Shown piece by piece: positions 15,727 through 31,386 of a stretch of 64,000 nt of DNA; the stretch's first letter is position 1, and each line of letters begins with the position of its first letter. The notes under the pieces are model-generated. The model ran no database searches. It had not been told where the DNA came from and saw nothing but the letters and a program-made list of their open reading frames with translations. Both the position numbers and the translations under genes were made by a program. Source of the DNA: Pseudomonadota bacterium (lineage in GTDB: Bacteria; Pseudomonadota; Gammaproteobacteria; Xanthomonadales; Xanthomonadaceae); contig JAFEBX010000016.1 in the NCBI GenBank assembly GCA_018242425.1, positions 84,329 to 148,328 of the forward strand, given 5' to 3'.

Positions 15727-18700
15727 ATGCGTCTGTCCACCATCAAGCTCGCCGGCTTCAAATCCTTCGTCGATCCCACCACGCTGCACTTGCCGACCAA
15801 CATGACCGGCATCGTCGGTCCGAACGGTTGCGGCAAGTCCAACATCATCGACGCCGTGCGCTGGGTGATGGGCGAATCCTCGGCCAGCCGCCTGCGCGGC
15901 GACAACGCCACCGACGTGATCTTCTCCGGCTCCAATGCGCGCAAGCCGGTGTCGCAGGCGACCGTCGAGCTGATCTTCGACAACTCCGACCACACCATCG
16001 CCGGCGAGTACGCCGCGTTCACCGAAATCTCGGTGAAGCGCTCGGTTGGCCGCGACGGCCAGAGCCAGTACTACCTCAACGGCGCCAAGTGCCGTCGCCG
16101 CGACATCACCGACCTGTTCCTCGGCACCGGCCTGGGCCCGCGCAGCTACTCGATCATCGAGCAGGGCATGATCAGCCAGATCATCGAGGCCAAGCCGGAA
16201 GAACTTCGCATCTATCTCGAGGAAGCCGCCGGCATCTCCAAGTACAAGGAGCGCCGCAAGGAGACCGAGACCCGCATCCGCCACACCCGCGAGAACCTCG
16301 AACGCCTGACCGACCTTCGCGACGAAGTCGGCAAGCAGTTGCAGCATCTCGCGCGCCAGGCCAAGCAGGCCGAACAGTACACGACGCTGCAGGGCGAAAA
16401 GCTGGTCAAGGACGCCGAATGGAAGGCGCTGCAGTTCCGCGCGCTCGACGTGCAGTTGCAGGCGCATCGCCACGCGCTGGCCGGCGACGAGACGCGGCTG
16501 GAGCAGCTTGTCGCCGAACAGCGCGAGGCCGAACGCCAGATCGAAACCGGTCGCGTCCGTCACCAGGAAGCCACTGATGCCCACGCCAAGGCGCAGGCCG
16601 AGGTCTATGAGGTCGGAGGCACGCTGGCGCGCATCGAGCAGCAGATCCAGCACCAGAAGGAAATGTCGACGCGCTTGCAGCAGGCCCGCGACGAGGCCGA
16701 AGCGGCGTTGACTGAACTGGTCGGCCACATCAGTGGCGATGGCGAGAAGCTGGCGGTGCTGAAGGCGGCGCTGGAAGAATCCGAGCCGCGCCTGTCCGCG
16801 CTGAAATCCGATGACGAGGCGAAGCAGGGCGCGTTGCGCGATGCCGATGCCGCGCTGGCCGACTGGCAGCAGCGCTGGGACACGCATACCCGCGAGCAGA
16901 GCGAAGCCGCCCGTTCCGGCGATGTCGAGCGCACCCGCGTCGATTACCTGGATCGCCAGTTGCTGGATGCCGAACGTCGTCGCGAAAAACTCGATGGCGA
17001 ACGCGCCGGGCTCGATCTCGATGCGCTGGCCACTGCCTTCGCCGAAGCGCAGCAGGGTCACGACACCCACAAGTCGGCGCTGGACGGGCTCACCACGGAT
17101 CTCGATACCCGCAAGGCCGCTGTCACCCAGCTGCAGGAAGAACAGCGCGCGTCCCAGACCGAACTGGCCGATGTCCGCAAGGAACTGCAATCGGCGCGTG
17201 GTCGCCTGTCATCGCTGGAAACGCTGCAGAACGCAGCGCTCGGTCAGGAGCAGGGCGCCGCGGTCGAATGGCTGAAGAAGCACGGCCTCGACAGTGCCCG
17301 TCGCGTCGGCGAAACGCTGGATGTGCAGGAAGGCTGGGAAGCGGCCGTCGAAGGCGCGCTCGGCCAGATGATCGAAGGCGTGCTGGTGGAGTCGCCGGAA
17401 ACGCTGGTGGAAGCGTTGGGCGAACTCGGCGAAGGCCGCCTCACCCTGGTGTCCCCCGAAGCCGGCAATGGCGAATTCGCCGACACTTCGCTGGCCGCAC
17501 GCGTGAAGGGCCCGCTGGCGATTCGCCGCCTGCTGGCGCAGTTGCACGTCGCCGAAACATTGGACCAGGCCCGTTCGCTGCTGGCGACGCTGGGCGAGGG
17601 CGCTTCGGTGATCACCCGTGCCGGCGAACGCCTCGGTCCGGGCTGGGTGCGCGTGGTGCGTTCCGGCGCGGCCAAGCAGGGCGCGCTGGTGCGCGAGCGC
17701 GAGATCCAGTCGTTGCGCTCGAACATCGAGACGTTGCAAACGCGCGAACGCGAGCTCGACCAGAAGATCGGTTCCGCGCGTGACCGTGCGCTTGCCGCCG
17801 AGCAGGAACGCGAGGACGCGCAGCGCGCGCTGTACCACGCGCACCGCAATGTCGCCGAGCTGGCCGGTCGCTTGCAGAGCCAGCAGGGCCGTTTGCAGAC
17901 CGCGCGTGATCGCATCGCCGCGATCGAAACCGAACTGGCGCAGATCGCGCAGTCCGGCGAGGAGGCGCAGGCCGGAGCCCGCGAGGCACGCACGCGCCTG
18001 GAATCGACGGTCGACAAGATGGCGGGACTGGAGCAGGCGCGCACCGCGCTGGATTCCGAACGCCGCACGCTGGGCGAACAGCGCGACAACGCGCGCCAGG
18101 CCGCGCGCGAATCGCGCGACGCCCTGCATGCGTTGCAGTTGTCGCTGGAAAGCCAGCGCACCCAGGTGACGTCGCTGATGCAGTCGCTGGATCGCATGGG
18201 CAACCAGCGTGGCCAGCTCGACACGCGCCTGGGCGAACTGGTCGGCCAGATGGCGGAAGGCGATTCGCCGGTGCAGGCGCTCGACCAGCAGCGCCAGGCG
18301 GCATTGGCAGAACGCGTCCGCGTCGATCAGGGCCTGACCGCCGCACGCACGAAACTGGAAGCGATCGACAACGAGTTGCGCGAGTTCGAACAGACCCGCC
18401 AGCAGCGTGACAGCCATTCGATCACCCAGCGCGAGGCGATCAGCCAGCGCAAGCTCGACCAGCAGGCGCTGGCGCTCTCGGCGGAACAGTTGCGGGTTGC
18501 CGTCACCAGCGCCGGTTTCATCCTCGACGACGTCGTCAACACGCTCGAAGAGAACGCCGACGTGCAGGCGTGGGAGCGCATCGTGACCGACCTCGAGACG
18601 CGCATGCGTCGCCTCGAGCCGGTCAATCTCGCCGCGATCCAGGAACACGCCGAGGCCGCCCAGCGCAAGGAATACCTCGACGCCCAGGACACCGACCTCA

Positions 18701-19230
18701 ACACTGCGCTGGAAACGCTGGAAGACGCCATCCGCAAGATCGACCGCGAGACCCGCGGCCGCTTCAAGGACACCTTCGATCGCGTCAATGCCGGCGTGCA
18801 GGAGCTCTATCCGCGCCTGTTCGGCGGCGGCCACGCCTACCTGGAACTGACCGGCGAAGACCTGCTCGATACCGGCGTGGCGATCATGGCGCGTCCGCCC
18901 GGCAAGCGCGTCTCCAACATTTCGCTGCTGTCCGGCGGCGAGAAGGCGATGACTGCGGTCGCGCTGGTGTTCGCGATCTTCCGCTTGAATCCGGCGCCGT
19001 TCTGCCTGCTCGACGAAGTCGACGCACCGCTCGACGAAGCCAACGTCGGCCGCTTCACCGCGATGGTCAGCGAGATGAGCGAAAGCGTGCAGTTCCTGTT
19101 CGTCACCCACAACAAGGCGACGATGGAAGCGGCGCGCCAGATGCTCGGCGTGACCATGCGCGAAGCCGGCGTCAGCCGCATGGTCTCGGTCGACCTGGCC
19201 GAGGCGAGTCGACTGGCAGGCGTCGCCTGA
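15727..19230 (+). CDS. smc: Chromosome segregation ATPase SMC
   Basis: SMC is the ring-forming ATPase of bacterial condensin. The 1167-residue protein has the Walker A motif GPNGCGKSN (about 32-40) in the N-terminal head, a long heptad-rich coiled coil interrupted by the hinge (about 500-640, with EAAVEGALGQMIEGVLVES), and a C-terminal head with the signature LLSGGEKAMTAVALVFAIF and Walker B FCLLDEVDAPLDEANVGRF. Length is standard. Its partners ScpA and ScpB are encoded 2.4-3.4 kb to the left. zipA, ligA and epmA follow on the same strand. Confidence 0.98.
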   Translation: MRLSTIKLAGFKSFVDPTTLHLPTNMTGIVGPNGCGKSNIIDAVRWVMGESSASRLRGDNATDVIFSGSNARKPVSQATVELIFDNSDHTIAGEYAAFTEISVKRSVGRDGQSQYYLNGAKCRRRDITDLFLGTGLGPRSYSIIEQGMISQIIEAKPEELRIYLEEAAGISKYKERRKETETRIRHTRENLERLTDLRDEVGKQLQHLARQAKQAEQYTTLQGEKLVKDAEWKALQFRALDVQLQAHRHALAGDETRLEQLVAEQREAERQIETGRVRHQEATDAHAKAQAEVYEVGGTLARIEQQIQHQKEMSTRLQQARDEAEAALTELVGHISGDGEKLAVLKAALEESEPRLSALKSDDEAKQGALRDADAALADWQQRWDTHTREQSEAARSGDVERTRVDYLDRQLLDAERRREKLDGERAGLDLDALATAFAEAQQGHDTHKSALDGLTTDLDTRKAAVTQLQEEQRASQTELADVRKELQSARGRLSSLETLQNAALGQEQGAAVEWLKKHGLDSARRVGETLDVQEGWEAAVEGALGQMIEGVLVESPETLVEALGELGEGRLTLVSPEAGNGEFADTSLAARVKGPLAIRRLLAQLHVAETLDQARSLLATLGEGASVITRAGERLGPGWVRVVRSGAAKQGALVREREIQSLRSNIETLQTRERELDQKIGSARDRALAAEQEREDAQRALYHAHRNVAELAGRLQSQQGRLQTARDRIAAIETELAQIAQSGEEAQAGAREARTRLESTVDKMAGLEQARTALDSERRTLGEQRDNARQAARESRDALHALQLSLESQRTQVTSLMQSLDRMGNQRGQLDTRLGELVGQMAEGDSPVQALDQQRQAALAERVRVDQGLTAARTKLEAIDNELREFEQTRQQRDSHSITQREAISQRKLDQQALALSAEQLRVAVTSAGFILDDVVNTLEENADVQAWERIVTDLETRMRRLEPVNLAAIQEHAEAAQRKEYLDAQDTDLNTALETLEDAIRKIDRETRGRFKDTFDRVNAGVQELYPRLFGGGHAYLELTGEDLLDTGVAIMARPPGKRVSNISLLSGGEKAMTAVALVFAIFRLNPAPFCLLDEVDAPLDEANVGRFTAMVSEMSESVQFLFVTHNKATMEAARQMLGVTMREAGVSRMVSVDLAEASRLAGVA

Positions 19231-19307
19231 AACCCATGAGCGCCGCGGCATGGCCGCGTCGCCAGCTTCGCCCTACACTCGTCGACTGAAGACGGAGAGG
19301 AACCGCA

Positions 19308-23085
<3,778 letters not shown>

Positions 23086-23141
23086 ACCGATGTGGTCGAT
23101 CCTTCTCGCCTTGTCACGCTTTGCAGGCTAGATTCGACGAC

Positions 23142-24104
23142 ATGTCCTTCGTCCTCGCCATCGCCCTCGCCAGTGCCGCCGTCGGGAACCCGCCGGCCAC
23201 GGTGGATTGGCGTTCGTGGTTCAAGCGCCATGGTGGCGACATCGTGGCCTGCGACGCCAAGAAGGGTGAGCGCGTGCATTGCAAGGCAGCGGTTGCCGGG
23301 AAAGCCGTGACACTGTTGCGCCAGCGCTCGAAGACGGAATGCGTGCGCGGGCGCGATTGGGATGTCGATGACAGCGGCGTCTGGGTTGACCATGGTTGTC
23401 GCGCCGATTTCAAACTGGCCGCAGCTGCAGTCACCCCCCCGGCCGGGGAAAAGGCTGCGCCGGAAGCGGTCGTCGCGCCGAAGCCGCCAGCGGTGGTGCC
23501 GGCGCGGCGCGGCGTCGTCGTTTGTGAATCCTGGCAGTCGCGCTGGGCCCATTGCGATGCCGACGTCACCCAAACCATTCGCCTGGCGCGCCAGCGCACC
23601 AACGACGCCCAATGCATTCGCTCGCAGACCTGGGGCGTGGATGCCACCGGCATCTGGGTGTCGAGTGGATGCCGCGGCGAATTCCAGGTGGGTGAAGTCG
23701 CCAGCTCCGGCACGCCAGTACGCACCATCCGCTGTGAATCGACCAATGGCGGGCGCGATACCTGCGCGGTCGATACCGGCCGTGGCGTGGTGCTGACGAA
23801 ACAGTTGTCCAACCTCGGCTGCAGCAAGGGGAAAACCTGGGACTACGACGACGATGGCGTCTGGGTGTCGCGCGGCTGTCGCGGCATCTTCACCATCGAT
23901 GTCGACCCGGCGACGGTGGGCCAGGCACTCCGCTGCGAATCGAACCACGGCAAGGAAAACATCTGCCCATTGCCGGCAGGTGCGCGCGTGCGCGTGCAGG
24001 AACAGCGATCCAACACGCCCTGCGTGGAGGGCAAGAACTGGGATGTCCGCAGTGACGGCCTGCATGTGAGCCACGGGTGCCGTGCCGATTTCCACGTGCT
24101 GTGA
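23142..24104 (+). CDS. Secreted protein with four DUF3011 repeats
   Basis: Function unknown. After a short signal peptide (MSFVLAIALASAAVG) the protein carries four DUF3011 repeats of about 55 residues, each with four Cys and the consensus pattern CES...C...L.RQ.S...C..G..WG.D..GVWV..GCRAEF. An Ala/Pro linker separates repeat 1 from the rest. Repeat 4 has VSHGCRADF. ATG 23142 was chosen because it starts the signal peptide; a TAGATT -10-like hexamer is at 23129-23134. Paired cysteines suggest two disulfides per repeat in the periplasm or outside the cell. Confidence 0.8.
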   Translation: MSFVLAIALASAAVGNPPATVDWRSWFKRHGGDIVACDAKKGERVHCKAAVAGKAVTLLRQRSKTECVRGRDWDVDDSGVWVDHGCRADFKLAAAAVTPPAGEKAAPEAVVAPKPPAVVPARRGVVVCESWQSRWAHCDADVTQTIRLARQRTNDAQCIRSQTWGVDATGIWVSSGCRGEFQVGEVASSGTPVRTIRCESTNGGRDTCAVDTGRGVVLTKQLSNLGCSKGKTWDYDDDGVWVSRGCRGIFTIDVDPATVGQALRCESNHGKENICPLPAGARVRVQEQRSNTPCVEGKNWDVRSDGLHVSHGCRADFHVL

Positions 24105-24218
24105 TGTCGTCCTGAACAGGAGGCAACACGGGCAACGATGATTGGTTTTGCTTGGTCTGTGTTATGGAAACGCCGGATAGATTCGAACTGCCCTCTCAAT
24201 CATGAATAGGAGTCCGTC

Positions 24219-24977
24219 ATGTCCCTGAGCCGCTACTTTCCGATGCTTGCCATGCTCTTTTTCGCGGTGCCAGCCGCCCATGCCCAGTATTCCGGCTATC
24301 CGGGTTACGGGAACCAGGGGCAAGGTGGAGTGATCCGCTGCGAATCCAGCAAGGGTCGCACCAACCAGTGCCAGATCGATACCCGCAATGGCGTGCGTTT
24401 GACGCGCCAGTTGTCGGATAGCGCCTGCGACGAAGGACGGACCTGGGGCGTGAACCGCAATGGCGTCTGGGTCAGTGGTGGCTGCCGCGCCGAATTCGTC
24501 ATGGGTGATGGCCGCTATGGCAACAACGGTTACGGAAATGGCGGCTATGGAAACAACGGTGGACAACGTTTCGTCTGCGAATCGCGTGACAACCGCCAGA
24601 ACTACTGCCCGGTCAACGGTGGTGGCCGCGTTCGCGTGTATCGCCAGATTTCCGGCAATGCCTGCGTCGAAGGCCGCACCTGGGGCCAGGATCGTCGCGG
24701 CGTGTGGGTAAGCGGCGGTTGCCGGGCGGAATTCGTCACCACCGGATACGGCGGCAACTGGAACAATCAGGGCGGCTGGGGCAACAGTGGCCAGACCTTC
24801 CGCTGCGAATCCACCAATGGACGCCAGAACTTCTGCAATGCCGATACCAGTCGCGGCGTGCGTTTGGTGCGCAAGCTTTCCAACAATGCCTGCGACGAAG
24901 GCCGGACCTGGGGTGCGACGCGCAGTGGCGTTTGGGTGAGCCAGGGCTGCCGCGCCGAGTTCGTGACCCGCCGTTGA
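24219..24977 (+). CDS. Secreted protein with three DUF3011 repeats and Gly/Asn/Tyr linkers
   Basis: Paralogue of the preceding gene. It has a cleavable signal peptide ending AAHA near residue 22, then three DUF3011 repeats (each RCES...C...RQLS...CDEGRTWG...GVWVS.GCRAEF) separated by linkers rich in Gly, Asn and Tyr (for example YGNNGYGNGGYGNNGGQ). The ribosome site AGGAG is 8 bases upstream of the ATG. The repeats are more alike here than in the upstream gene. No enzyme motif is visible; a structural or surface-binding role is possible but not shown. Confidence 0.8.
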   Translation: MSLSRYFPMLAMLFFAVPAAHAQYSGYPGYGNQGQGGVIRCESSKGRTNQCQIDTRNGVRLTRQLSDSACDEGRTWGVNRNGVWVSGGCRAEFVMGDGRYGNNGYGNGGYGNNGGQRFVCESRDNRQNYCPVNGGGRVRVYRQISGNACVEGRTWGQDRRGVWVSGGCRAEFVTTGYGGNWNNQGGWGNSGQTFRCESTNGRQNFCNADTSRGVRLVRKLSNNACDEGRTWGATRSGVWVSQGCRAEFVTRR

Positions 24978-24998
24978 TCCTGCCGCGACGATGGAATG

Positions 24999-25029
24999 CC
25001 ATGGCGGTCGCCTAGAATGACCGCCATGG
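24999..25029. repeat. 11-bp perfect inverted repeat covering the mtnA start
   Basis: Arms CCATGGCGGTC (24999-25009) and GACCGCCATGG (25019-25029) are perfect complements around a 9-base loop. The likely mtnA ATG (25026) lies in the right arm and a -10-like TAGAAT (25013-25018) in the loop. It could be a hairpin that hides the start codon, an operator, or chance around a leaderless promoter. Confidence 0.6.
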
Positions 25030-26078
25030 ACACCATCGATTACGCACGCTACGACCATATCCGCCCGATCCGTTGGACGGGTGATGCGCTGGAATTGCTC
25101 GACCAGCGCCAGCTGCCGTTCGCCACGCCTTATGTGACAACGCGGACCAGCGATGAAGTCGCCGAAGCGATCCACGCGCTGATCGTGCGTGGTGCGCCGG
25201 CAATCGGCATTGCCGCAGCCTGGGGCGTGGTGCTGGCGTCGCGCGATGTCGATGCCGCGAGTGGCAGCGAAGCATTGACCAGGCTGGAGCCGGCGATGGC
25301 GCGCCTCAACGCCGCACGCCCGACGGCGGTGAATCTCGCCTGGGCGCTGGCGCGGATGCGCGCCGTCTTGTCGGCGGCGGGATCGGATTGGCGCGAGGTG
25401 CTGGAGCGCGAGGCGCTATCGATCGAGACGGAAGACCTCGCCGCCAATCGCACCATGGGTGCATCGGGTGCGGCGTTGATCGCTGCCGAAAGCGGCGTGC
25501 TCACGCATTGCAATACCGGATCTCTGGCGACTGCGGGCTTCGGCACCGCGCTCGGCGTGATCCGCGCAGGTGTTGCGCAGGGACGCATCGCCAAAGTGTT
25601 CGCCGGCGAAACGCGGCCGTGGAACCAGGGGGCGCGCCTGACGGTATGGGAACTTCGGGAAGACGGGATCGATGCGACGTTGATCGCGGATTCCGCCGCC
25701 GCGCATCTCATGAAGACCGGGCAGGTGCAGTGGGTGGTCGTCGGTGCCGATCGCATCTGCGCCAATGGCGACACCGCGAACAAGATCGGCACCTACCAGC
25801 TGGCGATCGCGGCGAAGCATCACGGCGTCGGTTTCATGGTGGTCGCGCCGTCGTCGACGGTGGACATGGCGACCGCACGCGGCGATGACATCGAGATCGA
25901 GGAACGCGACACCGCCGAGCTGCTCAGTTTCCGCGGCGAACGCACGGTCGCCGACGGCGTGCGTGCATGGAATCCGGTGTTCGACGTGACGCCGCATGAC
26001 CTCATCACGGCGATCGTGACCGAACGCGGCGTGGTGCGGAATCCGGACGAAAAATCGATGGCGGCGCTGTTCGCCTGA
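25026..26078 (+). CDS. mtnA: Methylthioribose-1-phosphate isomerase MtnA
   Basis: MtnA converts 5-methylthioribose-1-phosphate to methylthioribulose-1-phosphate in the methionine salvage pathway. The 350-residue product starts [17 protein letters not shown] and has the family motifs [13 protein letters not shown], the catalytic Cys in [18 protein letters not shown], and the catalytic Asp in [23 protein letters not shown] 25017, three codons earlier, is the alternative start. It is a single gene; other salvage genes (mtnB/C/D) are not in the window, though an MtnE-like aminotransferase and an omega-amidase are near the left end. Confidence 0.95.
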   Translation: MDTIDYARYDHIRPIRWTGDALELLDQRQLPFATPYVTTRTSDEVAEAIHALIVRGAPAIGIAAAWGVVLASRDVDAASGSEALTRLEPAMARLNAARPTAVNLAWALARMRAVLSAAGSDWREVLEREALSIETEDLAANRTMGASGAALIAAESGVLTHCNTGSLATAGFGTALGVIRAGVAQGRIAKVFAGETRPWNQGARLTVWELREDGIDATLIADSAAAHLMKTGQVQWVVVGADRICANGDTANKIGTYQLAIAAKHHGVGFMVVAPSSTVDMATARGDDIEIEERDTAELLSFRGERTVADGVRAWNPVFDVTPHDLITAIVTERGVVRNPDEKSMAALFA

Positions 26079-26088
26079 GCGCTTTTTT
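26064..26088 (+). terminator. Possible mtnA terminator
   Basis: A 5-bp stem (GCGCT 26064-26068 with AGCGC 26078-26082) followed by six T residues (26083-26088) overlaps the mtnA stop codon. The stem is short, so termination would be weak. Confidence 0.35.
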
Positions 26089-26182
26089 CGCCTTGTTTCC
26101 GCAGCGCCTGCAGAAAGCTCGAAAAGCGCGTGTAACTACTTGATTTTGCGAAGGAATTCGGCGTGATTTCAGGCGTCGTTCA

Positions 26183-26256
26183 TGCTAGAATTTCCTGTCT
26201 GATTTGATGCCGCCCGCGGGCGCGCCGGACGCGCCCCCGGAGGGCTCGTTTCGAGC
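26183..26256 (+). promoter_or_regulatory. gyrA promoter (extended -10) and structured leader
   Basis: An extended -10 TGC-TAGAAT lies at 26183-26191, about 104 bases before the gyrA ATG, with no good -35. Downstream, two hairpins follow each other: GGGCGCG/CGCGCCC with loop CCGGA (26218-26236) and GCTCG/CGAGC with loop TTT (26244-26256). gyrA is supercoiling-regulated in other bacteria; nothing here proves that the hairpins regulate. Confidence 0.5.
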
Positions 26257-26294
26257 GTGGTCGCCGGCGGTTTCCCGAACCCACCGGTAGCCTG

Positions 26295-28922
<2,628 letters not shown>

Positions 28923-28925
28923 TCG

Positions 28926-28950
28926 AACGGGCGCCGCGAGGCGCCCGTTT
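28926..28950 (+). terminator. Rho-independent terminator-like hairpin after gyrA
   Basis: A perfect 10-bp stem AACGGGCGCC/GGCGCCCGTT with tetraloop GCGA begins 3 bases after the gyrA stop and is followed by TTCGTT, a weak T tract. It also lies just before the hydrolase gene (ATG 28967), so it may reduce read-through. Confidence 0.7.
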
Positions 28951-28966
28951 CGTTGCGGAGCCAGTG

Positions 28967-29728
28967 ATGGACCAGATGTCGATCGAACTTCCCGCCGGCC
29001 AGCTGCACGTTCGCTGTTGGGGCACGCCAACCACGCGCGCGCCGATCCTCCTGTTGCATGATTCGCTGGGCTCGGCGGCGCTGTGGCGCGATTTTCCCGA
29101 CGCGCTGGTGCAGGCGACCGGAAGACAGGTGTATGCCTACGATCGTTTCGGGTTCGGTGAGTCGAGTGCGCGCCACCAACGTCCTTCGATTCGCTTCATC
29201 GAAGAAGAGGCGACGCAGGTCTTTCCCGCGCTGATGGATGCGCTGTCGCTGCAGCGATGCGTTCCGTTCGGGCACAGCGTTGGCGGCGCGATGGCATTGA
29301 CGATTGCAGCGAACCATCCCGATCGTTGCGAAGCGGTTGTCAGCCTCTCGGCGCAGGCAAGCGTCGAGCAACGCACGCTTGACGGCATTCGCGCGGCGCG
29401 GGCGCAGTTCGCGCAGCCGGGGCAACTGGATCGGCTTGCGCGCTGGCATGGCGACAAGGCTGCATGGGTGCTGGATGCCTGGGCTGGCGTATGGCTGTCG
29501 CCAGGGTTCCGCGACTGGTCATTGATGCCGGCCCTTGCGAACGTGCATTGTCCGGCGCTGGTCATCCATGGCGATGGCGACGAGTACGGATCGGTCGAAT
29601 TCCCCCGCAGCATCGCTGCCAACGTCCCGGGTCCGGTGCGCCTGGAAATCCTCGAAGGCTGCGGACACCTGCCGCATCGCGAACGGCGGGAGGAAGTGCT
29701 GGAGATCGTTGCCGCGTTCCTGGCCTGA
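28967..29728 (+). CDS. Alpha/beta hydrolase
   Basis: The 253-residue protein is a typical alpha/beta-hydrolase fold enzyme. It has the oxyanion region LLLHDSLGSAALW, the nucleophile elbow GHSVGG (Ser near residue 90), an acidic residue in VIHGDGDEYG, and the catalytic His in EGCGHLPHRE. The substrate cannot be told. ATG 28967 was chosen because GGAG lies 8 bases upstream and the longer frame runs through the gyrA terminator. It is convergent with cysE, 6 bases away. Confidence 0.82.
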   Translation: MDQMSIELPAGQLHVRCWGTPTTRAPILLLHDSLGSAALWRDFPDALVQATGRQVYAYDRFGFGESSARHQRPSIRFIEEEATQVFPALMDALSLQRCVPFGHSVGGAMALTIAANHPDRCEAVVSLSAQASVEQRTLDGIRAARAQFAQPGQLDRLARWHGDKAAWVLDAWAGVWLSPGFRDWSLMPALANVHCPALVIHGDGDEYGSVEFPRSIAANVPGPVRLEILEGCGHLPHRERREEVLEIVAAFLA

Positions 29729-29734
29729 GCGCCG

Positions 29735-30334
29735 TCAGATCCACCACATCGCGGGATCGATCAGCGGATCTGGACTCGTTGCAGCTTCACTGGCGTCGGG
29801 GACGCGAATCTTCGCCGGCACGCCGACCGCAACGCCACGATCCGGCACGTCCGTCACCACGACGGCATTGGCGCCGATGCGCGCGTCATTGCCGATCGTC
29901 AGCGGCCCGAGGATCTTGGCACCTGCACCGATGAGCACGCGATCGCCGACGGTGGGATGGCGCTTCACCGGCGCGTTGGCGGTGCCGCCCAACGTGACAC
30001 CGTGGTAGATCAGGACGTCGTCACCGATTTCCGCGGTCTCGCCGATCACAACGCCCATGCCGTGGTCGATCACGACGCGACGACCGATCTTCGCGGCAGG
30101 ATGGATCTCCACGCCGGTGGCCATGCGTGATGCATAGGCAATGATTCGCGCCGGCCAGCGCAATACCCCGGTTCGCCACAGGCGGTGGGCGAAGCGATGC
30201 AGCCACAGCGCATGCAGTCCCGACGAGGTGAACAACGGCACCCATTTCGAAGTCGCCGCGGGATCGCGTGACAGGACTGCCGCGAGATCTTCACGGATGC
30301 GCCCGATCGGATCGAACGCGTCACTGCTGGTCAT
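29735..30334 (-). CDS. cysE: Serine O-acetyltransferase CysE (short form)
   Basis: CysE acetylates L-serine with acetyl-CoA, the first step of cysteine synthesis. The 199-residue product is the shorter, EpsC-like type rather than the ~270-residue enterobacterial one. The left-handed beta-helix hexapeptide region has HPAAKIGRRVVIDHGMGVVIG with catalytic His/Asp and GVTLGG, then GAGAKILGPLTIG. The C-terminal WWI resembles the Ile-terminated tail that docks into CysK. It follows cysK by 9 bases in one operon. Confidence 0.92.
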   Translation of the reverse strand: MTSSDAFDPIGRIREDLAAVLSRDPAATSKWVPLFTSSGLHALWLHRFAHRLWRTGVLRWPARIIAYASRMATGVEIHPAAKIGRRVVIDHGMGVVIGETAEIGDDVLIYHGVTLGGTANAPVKRHPTVGDRVLIGAGAKILGPLTIGNDARIGANAVVVTDVPDRGVAVGVPAKIRVPDASEAATSPDPLIDPAMWWI

Positions 30335-30343
30335 ATATGCCGG

Positions 30344-31270
30344 TCAGTCGAGCAGATCGGAGAACAGGATGGTCGACAGGTAGCGTTCGCCGAAGCTGGG
30401 GATGACCACGACGATCGTCTTGCCTTCGCTCTCGGGGCGCTGGGCGATCTCATTTGCCGCGGCAAGCGCGGCGCCCGATGAAATGCCGACCAGCAGGCCT
30501 TCTTCCTTCGCCGAGCGTCGCGCCCATTCCACCGCAGTATCGCCGGGGATGTCGATGATGCCATCGTAGATGGTGCGATCGAGGATCTCGGGCACGAAGT
30601 TGGCACCGAGGCCCTGGATCTTGTGCGGGCCGGGCTGGCCGCCATTGAGGATCGGGGATTCCGCCGGTTCCACGCCGTATACCTTCACCGAAGGCTTGCG
30701 TTCCTTCAGCACCTGGCCGACGCCAGTGATGGTGCCGCCGGTGCCGATGCCTGCAATGAAAATGTCGACCTCGCCGTTGGTGTCGTTCCAGATTTCCTCG
30801 GCAGTGGTCTTGCGATGGATGGCCGGATTCGCCGCGTTGGCGAACTGGCGCGCGAGCACGCCACCGCGCTCCTTGGCGATCGCTTCCGAACGTTCGACCG
30901 CGCCGCGCATGCCTTCGGCGGCCGGCGTCAGCACCAGTTCGGCGCCATAGGCACGGAGCAGGGCGCGGCGCTCCTTGCTCATCGAATCGGGCATGGTCAG
31001 CACGACCTTGTAGCCACGCGCGGCGCCGACCATCGCCAGCGCGATGCCGGTGTTTCCGGAAGTCGCCTCGACGATCGTGCCGCCGGGCTTGAGTTCGCCG
31101 CTCGTCGCCGCGGCATCGATGATGGCGACGCCGATGCGATCCTTCACCGATTTCGCCGGGTTGTAGAACTCGAGCTTGGCCAGCACGGTGGCCTTGCTCT
31201 GGATGATGCGGTTGATCCTGACCAGCGGCGTGCGACCAACCAGCTGGGTGACATCGGAATAGATGGTCAT
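30344..31270 (-). CDS. cysK: Cysteine synthase (O-acetylserine sulfhydrylase) CysK
   Basis: PLP enzyme that makes cysteine from O-acetylserine and sulfide. The 308-residue protein has the PLP Lys in [11 protein letters not shown] (near residue 42), the substrate loop [12 protein letters not shown], and the phosphate-binding [15 protein letters not shown] 31270 ([16 protein letters not shown]) fits the family; the longer frame uses TTG and adds no conserved residues. cysE follows immediately, so both enzymes of the cysteine synthase complex are co-transcribed. Confidence 0.95.
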   Translation of the reverse strand: MTIYSDVTQLVGRTPLVRINRIIQSKATVLAKLEFYNPAKSVKDRIGVAIIDAAATSGELKPGGTIVEATSGNTGIALAMVGAARGYKVVLTMPDSMSKERRALLRAYGAELVLTPAAEGMRGAVERSEAIAKERGGVLARQFANAANPAIHRKTTAEEIWNDTNGEVDIFIAGIGTGGTITGVGQVLKERKPSVKVYGVEPAESPILNGGQPGPHKIQGLGANFVPEILDRTIYDGIIDIPGDTAVEWARRSAKEEGLLVGISSGAALAAANEIAQRPESEGKTIVVVIPSFGERYLSTILFSDLLD

Positions 31271-31386
31271 CTTCGACCTCGACGAAAAGTGGTGTTGGGA
31301 TGCTAGGCCAGGCGATATAACCAAACAACATGAGGCGCAGAACCAGTCGTCATGTCCTTATGCGATGGCGTGATGACGCCTGCCAG

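Noticed and set aside
17209..19251. 680-codon minus-strand frame across smc
   Set aside because: Antisense of the SMC coiled coil; no independent support.
24000..24118. Possible tRNA or small RNA gene between the two DUF3011 genes
   Set aside because: No cloverleaf or TPsiC-like sequence could be found.
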